Source: Saccoglossus kowalevskii
Taxonomy: Eukaryota > Hemichordata > Enteropneusta > Harrimaniidae
Length of the DNA: 21,490 nt
Assembly: GCF_000003605.2 (NCBI RefSeq)
Contig: NW_003108085.1
Location: forward strand, 310,407 to 331,896
Direction of reading: 5' to 3'
Part shown: positions 9,311 to 20,200 of the stretch, piece after piece
How positions within the stretch are numbered: the stretch's first letter is position 1
Layout: each line of letters begins with the position of its first letter
Position numbers and translations under genes: made by a program
Notes under the pieces: generated by a model
The model's database searches: none
Seen by the model: the letters and a program-made list of their open reading frames with translations, nothing else
Told to the model about the DNA's origin: nothing

Positions 9311-9982
9311 TCAATTTGCACACAACAAACGTTGACAGACACATCAGACAGTTGCCTGTCTCAAAAATATTTAAAAAATAAAAAGTAAGAAGAAGAACAG
9401 CTTTATTAACGATTTAGGAATAATTATGCGTTGCCATGACATTTTCATAGTTCTCTAAAATCAGAGTGATATATAGCCTTCATGTGAATGGGAGTGTTGA
9501 TTGCTTACGCTGAAAACATGTATGTGACAAGTGAGATTGGCAGTACTTCACATCGTTGTGAAAAGAAATCCATTACGACGTAGATTTCATTGTAGATTGA
9601 TTGTAGTTTATGTTATGAAAGAAGAAGGACCGATGAGACTAATGGGGTAGTCTAGGTTAGATGCTTGTTTTGATGGTAAACCCCCCACCCCCACCTGATT
9701 AACTATGTCAATTTGATCCAAAATTAACAACTATTATAGAAAAAACAACAACAACATAAAATGCACATAGTTGTACACTTGTATAGAGAAGCCAAAAATT
9801 CCCACAAATGTTGGCTTTGACATGTAAGGTAAAATCTGTATTAGAAACCGCGGCTTCTATTAAAATGGTACAATGCAACGGAGATGCGGCTTCTATTAAA
9901 ACATCTACAAATATGAGAAATGATGAATTTTTGGTTCTCAATTGTTCAAAAAGAATGAGGCGACTTCAATTAGGGATGTGGC
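9311..9982. other. Upstream region without gene
   Basis: AT-rich and without a supported exon or repeat copy. AAAAA|GTAAGA near 9384 resembles a splice donor. The phrase GCGGCTTCTATTAAAA occurs twice (about 9849 and 9886), a short local duplication. Confidence 0.35.
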
Positions 9983-10014
9983 TTCAAATTCAAATTCAAA
10001 TTCAAATTCAAATT
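9983..10014 (+). repeat. (TTCAAA)5 microsatellite
   Basis: Five consecutive TTCAAA units lie about 550 bp upstream of the coding start. Confidence 0.9.
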
Positions 10015-10237
10015 TTATGGTACATGTTGTACATTCTGCCAGAAAATTTCTGAATTTAAACAACAATGGCATTGATAAAAAATTATATTTCACCAAAACA
10101 TTTTGTAGAACCATGATGCACTTGATGCATTTTGATTTTTAGATCAGATTTAAAATGTCTGGCTGGCAGCCATTTTTGTTTGTTTTGTTGAATGCTGTTT
10201 CAAAGTCATATCACTCACAATGTTATGACTTAATACG

Positions 10238-10424
10238 TAACCTTTTAACCACCAGACCAAATTTTTCTGCACTTTTTTCTTATATTCTTAAATATTTTTG
10301 GAAATGAACCTTAATTTTGGAGCCAACAGACAAAATTTTAGTCAATTTTCAGTTTACACTTAAAAATGGAACTATTTTGTTAATTTTGTGATGAAAAGAG
10401 GGAACTGGTGGTGAAAAGGTTAAA
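10238..10424 (-). mobile_element. MITE family C, copy 3, just upstream of the gene
   Basis: Read on the minus strand it starts TTTAACCTTTTCACCACCAGTTCCC and matches copies 1 and 2. The terminal inverted repeats are the best preserved of the three (TAACCTTTTAACCACCAGA against CTGGTGGTGAAAAGGTTAAA). It ends 44 bases before the acceptor at 10467-10468, so it lies in the 5' flank or last 5' untranslated intron of the ARM-TIR gene. Confidence 0.85.
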
Positions 10425-10468
10425 GGATGTCATGCTTGTTTGAATAATTCTTTTTTAATTTTTTGCAG

Positions 10469-10549
10469 AAGTATATTTCCTGACCTGATGAAATTTTGAA
10501 ATATTATAGCTCCTTAGACAGTAACTATGCATATAAATGATAAATCACC
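10469..10549 (+). other. 5' untranslated part of the first coding exon
   Basis: A pyrimidine-rich tract (TTCTTTTTTAATTTTTTGCAG) ends at 10468, so the exon holding the start codon probably begins at 10469 and is joined to a non-coding exon further upstream. Two out-of-frame upstream ATGs (10527 and 10537) open reading frames overlapping the main start, ending at 10631 and 10587. An in-frame TAA lies at 10541-10543. If the gene is not spliced here, this is simply the 5' leader. Confidence 0.55.
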
Positions 10550-11243
10550 ATGGAAACCCAACACGAAGTCAGCCAATTTTTCCCTAAGCCCCTCCCAAAT
10601 ATCGTGGTCACAGACGAACAGAATAATCTGACGATATTTGACCGTAATGCTGGAACGGTTCAGCGTCCATGCTGTTCGCATGTTGCAAAGGGTGTGGCGG
10701 AGAGACTGTGCAAAGTCTGTAATGTAGGGCAGCCAATGGGCTTGCTGCAGACAAAGAAACGTGAACGAGACGAGAATGAAGAGAACAACCACGAAGACGG
10801 TAGTAATATCGCAACAAAAATGCCAAAAACCGATGGTGGAGCGAATCCACATCGGGAGGTGACAGGGTTCAACAATATCAATGTTAAAGATAGCAAGGTG
10901 ACGAAAAAATGTTTAGACTCGGTCGATATGTGCGACAAAGTAAGTACACCGACTGACCTCACAACTTCGGGTACTGCACCCCAAACAGTTGACAGTAACG
11001 CAGATGTCACTGTGGTGGACGCTCTTAACAAAATTCAGGATCCTAAACTCGGTGAGACAGAGAAAGTAGTTAAAGAAGACGGGAATACACGAATGATGAA
11101 AGCGCTGGCTAAACTTAACGAAATGATGGAGTACAGTAACCGAGGGTGCAAAGATCTGATAAAATCCATTGGTGATTGTTACTGGGACTATCCAGATGAA
11201 CGAGAAGAACTCGCTGACTTATTTCGGGAGAGGAATGGGGCAG
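10550..11243 (+). CDS. Exon 1: N-terminal region and first ARM helices
   Basis: It encodes residues 1-231 and one base of the next codon. The frame stays open to TAA at 11258, but a consensus donor CAG|GTAAGG at 11244 gives a far better protein, since ADLFRERNGA runs directly into ALCVKMINNL of exon 2 as one ARM helix pair. The middle is rich in D, E, N, K and T and looks disordered. Two longish minus-strand frames across it are shadows. If the donor is not used, the product would be a 236-residue single-exon protein. Confidence 0.8.
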
Positions 11244-14200
11244 GTAAGGATGTCGATTAAATAAATACATTGTCACTTCTGTTTGAAAGGCAGTGGTCAT
11301 CATGCCATGTTCTGTTCGATATAGGACTCGCAGCGACATACACAAGTAAAATACATTTGTTTACATGAAATTTGAAGATGCGCTGCATGATGATCATTGT
11401 TTTTTAAACCTGTCTAAATGTAAACCAGTTAAAACCTGTCTAAACTGGTCTAGCCCATTGTAAACTGGAAATCTGTCCAAATGTAAACCAGTTAAAACCT
11501 GTCTAAACTGGTCTAACCATTTTAAACTGGAAATCTGTCCAAATGTAAATCAATTAAAACCTGTCTAAACTGGTCTAACTTATTGTAAACTTTAAATCTA
11601 TCAAAATGTAAACCAGTTAAAACATGTCTAAACTGGTCTAACCCATTGTAAACTGGAAAACCTGTCCAAATGTAAACCAGTTAAAACCTGTCTAAACTGG
11701 TCTAGCCCATTGTAAACTGGAAATCTGTCCAAATGTAAACCAGTTAAAACCTGTCTAAACTGGTCTAACCATTGTAAACTGGAAATCTGTCCAAATGTAA
11801 ACCAGTTAAAACCTGTCTAAACTGGTCTAGTCTAATCTAGGCGTCAGAAAAGATTGAAATGTTCGAAAAGTGACACCTAAATTAGAGATTATACAAGATA
11901 TATATCTTTCTAAAATATGTAGTGGCTGTTTGGTTTGTTTCACACATGCATGTGAAAGTTTGTGGTGTGACTTATATTGCAGGGTTTTCCTGGGATCCAA
12001 ACTTGTCAATTTCAACAAGAAACAATGTCTCAAGTTATGATTATGATTTTTATCAAATTATGATTTTTACGGTACCAACGGTATAAAGCTTTTGGACCAT
12101 TTTCATTCATATTTTGCACATGTATCATACATATAGGAATACATAATCATATCAGTTTGTAAGATAATCTGGAAAGAGTTCCTTTTGTACCCCCATCCCT
12201 AAGCCTAACCCTACCCTCCAGCACCCCCCATTAAATTGTACATGCCCCTCTTAAGAACATCTATAGTTATCTAAAGGGGGCATATACAAATGAATTGGGT
12301 AACTGGGAGTGAGTGGCAGAGTTAAAGTTAGGGATAGGGGGTACAAAAGGAACTCTTGCCGATAATCTGATCAAAGATGTTTAAATTTGATACGAGCATT
12401 ATACATGTTGAAATACATGTCTGTGATGATTCGTTTCATGTTCGAGACAAACTAGCAGCCATCTTGTTTTTTCAGAATGTATCATTGACATTATACATGT
12501 TAATACATGTGTCCATGACAAGTGGATGAAAAAGATGGTTGACTGACTGCAATCTTGCTTCTTGACCATACTAATATATCTCTGTACATGAGCCTGGACA
12601 AGTGAAATTCAGTTGGGATACAAAAATGCATATTTAATTTCTGACCATATATTTCAATTTCAGAAAAATCATTTATTGTACCTGTTTATTGCACTAGTTG
12701 ATACTAGACCAGCAAATTATTCACTCTCAATTACTAACTACGCTTTTGGTCCATATTCTTTCATTTTTAGCATAAATAACACTCCCCTAATTCTAACAGG
12801 GACTATGTCATTAACAATTACTTGTTTTATATGACCGGGCCATCACGCGATCATGAGTTTAATACCTAGTACTGTAGAATACTTTATTTCCGCTTGGAAT
12901 TTATTTTCGCTATTTTCGCTGAAAGGATGCTTCAGTGAAAATAAAATCCAGCGAATATACTTTTTTTCCTATTTCTCACATTCAACTCATTAAAAATCAG
13001 TGACAATAAATTCCATACAAAACACCCAAAAAGTCTTTTCAGTGAAAATTAATTCCAGCGAAAATAAAGTATTTCACAATATGTAATATCAGACGTACAT
13101 TACTTGGGGTTTGCAACTACGGTGACATGATACCAATATCCCGTTACAATCTCAGTCTCGCATAAGCATTCCAACTCAAAATGCGCATGCCCAAGGTAAC
13201 TAGGATACTGGGATGTCCAGGTGGATCAAAATAGCTGCCCACGATATGACGGATTACGAGAACTATATTTTCTGTACATTTTCGATGTATTACATTTTTC
13301 ACTACGATAGTGGCAAGAAAAGTTTTATTTTTTCATTACAAACCTTGAACATTGATATGTGTCATGTCAGAAGGTCGTGGCCTCAGTCTCGCTATCTACG
13401 AGAAGAGACTTGAATGGGATCTTGACATGATGTCACCATACAGTACTATGCGAGTTGCAAAACCCAAGTAATGTATCTCTGGTAATATATAGTATACATA
13501 ATATTCATTTTTGGAATAAATACTTGTTTTGCAGCGCTGTGTGTGAAAATGATCAACAATTTATCTCGTCAAGGTCTATTCAAGACGAATGGAGCGTGGT
13601 TTACAGCGTACTACGTCTACACACTGTGTTGGAATTTTAGTGACGTTAGTCTGGCACTGTGTAAGAGTTACGGTGAGAACGGCATGATACGAATCTGTCT
13701 AACGAACGTGGCGCACCAACCATATCAACTCAACTTGAAACAAAAGGTATGTCATGTGACACAGTAGGTTTTATGTGATTTTTAATGTCTTAGCGTATAA
13801 AAGAATGCCTTTACCCAACGATTTTCGTGATTTTTATTGAACTTACGACTGTTTCGTTGTTACTGTATAAATTTGGTTTGTTTGCAAGCATGCCATTGTT
13901 CGCTCTCTTTTTTTTGGGGGGGGGGGCATCCTTTTTTTTTACTTCTTTGTCTGGCTTTAGTTTCTTTGCTTTCTTCTGTGGAGCAGGTGTTGCGTTAGAC
14001 ATTGTGCGTGGTAGATAGATCCTGTTTGCCGTGATTATTCAATCACTGTATGACAATCTGTGAGTCTAATGACCACAGTATGTGCTTGGTGATGTTGTTT
14101 TAAGTTGATACCGTTTTAAATCAAGAAATATAATGCACAACACAGCGTGTAGCTCACCAGGAAGTTGTTGTATCAGCCTTGTTGGTGGGTTAAACTCAAG

Positions 14201-17200
14201 TCGTTCAGAGGATTCTACTATTATTAGTCCCTGTTTCAGGTGCAGCCTGAAAAGGGGAGTATAGTTTCTTGTTTCCGGTTTCCGTGTGTGACATCTCTAA
14301 CATTTTCTCAGAATTTCTGCAGCAGAAGGTTGATGAACAAGTCCCTGCTTAATATGCACATAATTTTGTTTCCAGATCTGAAAATCCTAAGTGGGTCTTT
14401 TTCATGATTTTCATCCAAAATTACCTATCCCAGCAACACAGAGAGAACAACTGACCATGCTCAGAATAAATAATTAGCTTAGATTGTAATGCTAGGGTTT
14501 TCAGTGATGTCATGACCTTGATTTGAATCAGTGACAGAAATAGACGACAGTCTGGTTTTTGTTTTGTTACTGTTTGTAAATCTTGGCCATTGACACATGT
14601 GGCTTCAGTTGCCAGGGCTAGTGGGTCGTACCATTACAAATCCCAGTGGAAACTGTAGAGGGGTGTCAGGGCTACATTTTGATGGGAATTATAGTGGTGA
14701 TACTGAAACAAACCCAGGTCCTAGTAACATACAAAGACCTGAATTAACAAAGAAATAAAGTTATTAAAGGTACATCAAGGTTTACTCAGATTTATGAATG
14801 CAGATTCTTGAACATCTATGCATGTGTGAGACATAGTTTGGTTGCACTTGTGTACTCTGAGATTTTGGACATGGGTCAATGGAAGTGTTCAGCTATCAGT
14901 ACAATACTAGATTGAGGGAATCACTTTATGATGAGTTGCACCCACATAGAGTACATATTAATTCAATTGTTTGCAGATGTTCCATGTATTATTTTAACAT
15001 GAGTATTTTATAATTAAATGACGAGGACTGTGACTTTCATGTCTTGTGCATGTTTATTTTCTTTCAGAATATAATGTACCTTGTTAAGTCATCACTCAAT
15101 ATCCTTCACAATATGGCCAAGGAACCCAGCATTAGACATTATTTCCGTCAAGAGAAGGCTGTGGATAAAATAAAGTACTATACACAATGTGATGCATATT
15201 TGAAGGCTCTAGCTATGATGACTTTAGCGTATATTATTGAAGAGCATGAAAACCATGTCATTACTGATCAAGGTAGGTGTTTGGATAATTATGTAAATCT
15301 TCTCATTAGTATGCAAAACAAGTTTAAATAATTATGCAATTTGGTTCAGGAGTATGCAAAGTAGGCTGAAATAGTTATGTAAATTAACTCATTATTATGC
15401 AAAGTTGGCGTGAATAATTATGCAAATTTCTTGAGATGCTAAGTAGATTTGTATTATTATGCAAATTTCTCATAAATATGCAAAGTGGGTTGAAATAGTT
15501 ATGTAAACTATCTCATTATGCAAAGTTGGCGTGAATAATTATGTAAATTATGTTGAGATGCTAAGTAGATTTGGATGATTATGCAAATTTCTCATAAATA
15601 TGCAATGTGGGCTGAAATAGTTATGTAAACTATTTCATTATGCAAAGTTGGCGTGAATAATTATGCAAATTTCCTGAGATGCTAAGTAGACTTGAATGAT
15701 TATGCAAATTTCTCATAAATATGCAAAGTATTCTGAAATAATTACAAGTAAAGTTGGTGTAAATAATTATGAAAATTGTCTGGAGATATTATGCAAATTA
15801 CTTCATTAGCATGTACAGTTGGCTTGAATTATGTAAATATATCAATATGCAAAATAGATTAGATTAATTATACATTATCAGTGAGTTGTGAAATGGATTG
15901 ACACATTATGCAAATGATCCTATTAGTATGCAAAACTAGGCTTGAATAATTATGCAAATTATTTTATTAAAAAATAGTTCTTTTCTTCATAGTTTTTAGT
16001 ATGCTTGGACAAGCCAATCAGAGAGCACCTTGCTTGTTTACTGACAGTAAGAATGACAATGCACCTGATTGGCTACCTAGTTTGAACTCCTCACTGGCAA
16101 GCCAATCAGAGAAGACCTTGTTTGCATGTTCACCAAGTTCAACTTGACAGCAAGTTTCAACATTGCATGACATTACTTATCACCATTTTAGGGACATCTT
16201 TTTCCACCAGAATGAGGCTTGGTCATGTGAGAGACCCCTTAACCTATGCATGATTTATTAACTCACATTTTATATCTTTTCATTTTAATTTCTAAAGCCA
16301 GTAATGGCGGTGATGAACCAGATGCGGTTAGAATCGGAAAAGGTAACATTGTCAATCAAACTCAAAAATAGGTTATAAAAATAGTTCTACGACTATTGCA
16401 TAAAAACTAAAAGCTCCCTAGCTTTCTATCCCCAAAACATGGCCCTTCTAAGTTTATAGTTTATTGCAATATAACAATATTTGTTAAAAACGTTTGCATA
16501 CACACCAATATTTGCATTTAAGATAGATTTGAAGGACTTTATGGGTTTAAAGGTGGTGTTTATTCTTATTGTTTGCATGTTTTTCTTCTTAATGTTGGTA
16601 TATGTATGTAGTTTGGTTTGTTACAGTTTGTTGTGTGGTCACAGAATACTGCTAAGCAGTCTAAATATCTGCATGTTGTACTTGCACTAAGACTAGTTGT
16701 TTTTATTTTGTTATTTTTCACTTTTTTAGCATGTGTACAGTACATGAAAACCTTAGTTAGGGTGTCCACAACTTGTCTTTGTTATTGCAGTATCCACTGC
16801 TCATAATCTTAGTTATAATGGTGTCCATCACTCCCTATCTTAGTTATTATTGTGTCTACTACTCCCTATCTTAGTTATTATGGTGTTCACCAATCCTTAT
16901 CTTAGTTATTATGGTGTCCACCACTCCCTATCTTAGTTATTATGGTGTTCACCAATCCTTATCTTAGTTATTATGGTGTCCACCACTCCTTATCTTTGTT
17001 ATTATGGTGTCCACCACTCCTATCTTTGTTATTATGGTGTCCACTACTTCCTATGATAGTTATTATGGTGTCCACCACTCCCTATCTTAGTTATTATGGT
17101 GTCCACCACTCCCTATCTTAGTTATTATGGTGTCCACCACTCCCTATCTTAGTTATTATGGTGTCCACCACTCCCTATCTTAGTTATTATGGTGTCCACC

Positions 17201-20200
17201 ACTCCCTATCTTAGTTATTATGGTGTCCACCACTTCCTATCTTAGTTATTATGGTGTCCACCACTCCTATCTTTGTTATTATGGTGTCCACTACTTCCTA
17301 TGATAGTTATTATGGTGTCCACCACTCCCTATCTTAGTTATTATGGTGTCCACCACTCCCTATCTTAGTTATTATGGTGTCCACCACTCCCTATCTTAGT
17401 TATTATGGTGTCCACCACTCCCTATCTTAGTTATTATGGTGTCCACCACTCCCTATCTTAGTTATTATGGTGTCCACCACTCCCTATCTTAGTTATTATG
17501 GTGTCCACCACTTCCTATCTTTGTTATAATGGTGTCCACCACTTCCTATCTTAGTTATTATTGTGTCCACCACTTTCTATCTTAGTTATTATGGTGTCCA
17601 CCACTCCCTATCTTAGTTATTATGGTGTCCACCACTCCCTATCTTAGTTATTATGGTGTCCACCACTTCCTATCTTTGTTATAATGGTGTCCACCACTTC
17701 CTATCTTAGTTATTATTGTGTCCACCACTTTCTATCTTAGTTATTATGGTGTCCACCACTCCCTATCTTAGTTATTATGGTGTCCACCACTCCCTATCTT
17801 AGTTATTATGGTGTCCACCACTCTCTATCTTTGCTATCACAACATTCACCACTCCCTATCTTAGTTATTATGGTGTCCACCACTCCCTATCTTAGTTATT
17901 AATTTGTCCACCAGTCTCTATGATAGTTATTATGGTATCCACTACTCTCTATCTTAGTGATTATGGTGTCCACCACTCCCTATCTTTGTTATTATGATGT
18001 CCACTACCTTCTATCTTAGTTATTATGCTGTCCGATTTAGTTTAGTACTTTAGTTAAACCGAACACTGGTATGTCTGTGTGTACATCTGTACCTGTATAC
18101 CAGACATGCCTTGACTGATCACGTTGAAATTACACTCGTACACATACATACACCTTGACACTCATGCTTACATGATGACGATGTACTACACTATTTATAT
18201 TTCTATCAATGCATGACAAAAAAATCCTGCAAACGAAGAATAAGTGTTAATATTGTGGATTGAGTTGTGAGCACCATTTTTTCCATGGCCAAAATACGTC
18301 CACCCTAGTAAACCCCAAGACTGAAATTAAATTCTCCAGGCCAAAATATCCGTGGCGGAAATATTTGTTCTCAATATATTGGATCCAGAAAAGGCAAACG
18401 TAATATCTCTAATAAGCATACAGTGAATTTTTTTTGAATTTCAAAGATTAACTTGGCAAAGTTTCAATAATTCAAATGTCAAGTGCCATTCATGTTCAGC
18501 TCTGTTGCTCTGTGTCAGTTGTTGGAGATATATTCACACAATTGCTTGTCATGCAGTTCCAGACATAGATATGCACTGTTCGCACCTAAAGGCAGAAGAG
18601 AATTAATGAAAATCAGTGTCTTGAACTATTAGGTATCACAAGATATTATTGAAAAAAATTATTTTAAATGTGATTTTTGCCTGTTTTCAGGTGCCATTGA
18701 GTTTATTGCCAAGTTGCTGCGAGACGCTCTGTGTTCGCCGACTGGTAGAGCCGAGGGGTTCTCATCTATGGAGTTAGCACAAGGGTTAGGACACCTTGCA
18801 GTCAATGATAGCAACAAAACTAAGGTAAGAATGTCTCAATGACATAATGATCACATTAGCATAGAATATCACCATAGTGACAATATTAGCATAGTTATCA
18901 CCATAGTGACAATATTAGCATAGAATATCACCATAGTGACAATATTAGCATAGTTATCACCATAGTGACCTTATTAGCATAGAATATCACCATAGTGACA
19001 ATATTAGCATAGTTATCACCATAGTGACCTTATTAGCATAGAATATCACCATAGTGACAATATTAGCATAGTTATCACCATAGTGACCTTATTAGCATAG
19101 AATATCACCATAGTGACAATATTAGCCTAGTTATCACCATAGTGACCTTATTAGCATTGAATATCACCATAGTGACAATATTAGAATAGATTATCACCAT
19201 AGTGACTGCACTAGTATAGACTGTCACCATAGTGACAAAATTAGCATATTATATCACCCTAGCCACCCTACCAAGCGTAGCCTTTACTTGACCATTAACA
19301 TCAATACCATGATTAAAGGCACACTTTACTTGACAGATTGATGCAGCAGGGGCATTGCCGCTATTAGTTGAGATGTTGAAGCGTGTGGAGCCGTTAGAGC
19401 AGGTTGCCGCGGCCAACGCCCTCTGGAATCTCACGTTTGATGACACAGTACGAATGAAGATAAAAGACAATGGAGACTGCATCCTAGCCTTGCAGCAACT
19501 CAGCAGAACAGGAAGTGATAAAGTTAAGACAGCTGCCAATGGTGCATTGTGGGTCATTGGACGTGATGATCGACCACCAACAAGACGTTAGTTTGAGTCT
19601 TTTGTTTCCATGGCAATAATTGCATCACCTTTTACCAATAACTTTAATTTATATTTTTGCGAAAAATTTTAATGCAATAAGTGATTTTCCGTTCAACTGC
19701 GAGATCTTGCGAGATGCATGAAAGACACACGTCGAACTTCTGCCGCAAAAATCGAACGATTTGATTTTGAACTCGAATTTCTTTATTTCGTAGCTCACAT
19801 CGACCGGCCAATCTTCGACAGAGGAATATTGCTTAATCGAAATTGTCCATCATCAAATGTGTACAGCACATTATTAAGCATGGAAATGCCACCAAAATAT
19901 GTTCGCGTTTGTCGAATCCCACGCGATGTTTGACACCACTATGACCTTTGTTTGTCCTGTTTTTACGTTTGATTTCACGCATAACGCGTGATTCTCGCAG
20001 TGAACGGAAAATGGTCTATTTTGAAATTTTCTATACTTATAGATGAAGAAAAAAAAATTTGATTTCAACTGAGTGACACTTGCTGATTTTTGTTGTTCCC
20101 AGGTTACAACAGTCGAAGTGGTAAATTCATTCAACCTCACGTGATGATTAGTTATCAATGGGGGTCACAGGAAACAGTTCTGAAAATAGCAACAGACTTA

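Noticed and set aside
10514-11031. Minus-strand frames of 80-123 codons
   Set aside because: They lie opposite exon 1 of the ARM-TIR gene, have no family resemblance and are shadows of its codon use.
11244-11260. Reading exon 1 as a complete 236-residue single-exon gene
   Set aside because: The consensus donor at 11244 lies before the stop, and splicing to 13535 yields a continuous ARM helix pair in phase.
12190-12240. CCTAACCC-like sequence suggestive of interstitial telomere repeat
   Set aside because: There are only one or two degenerate units and they form one arm of the 189-bp foldback element.
16750-18033. Regular 31-bp repeats resembling a CRISPR array
   Set aside because: Repeats abut directly with no unique spacers, no cas genes are near, and the host is eukaryotic with introns.
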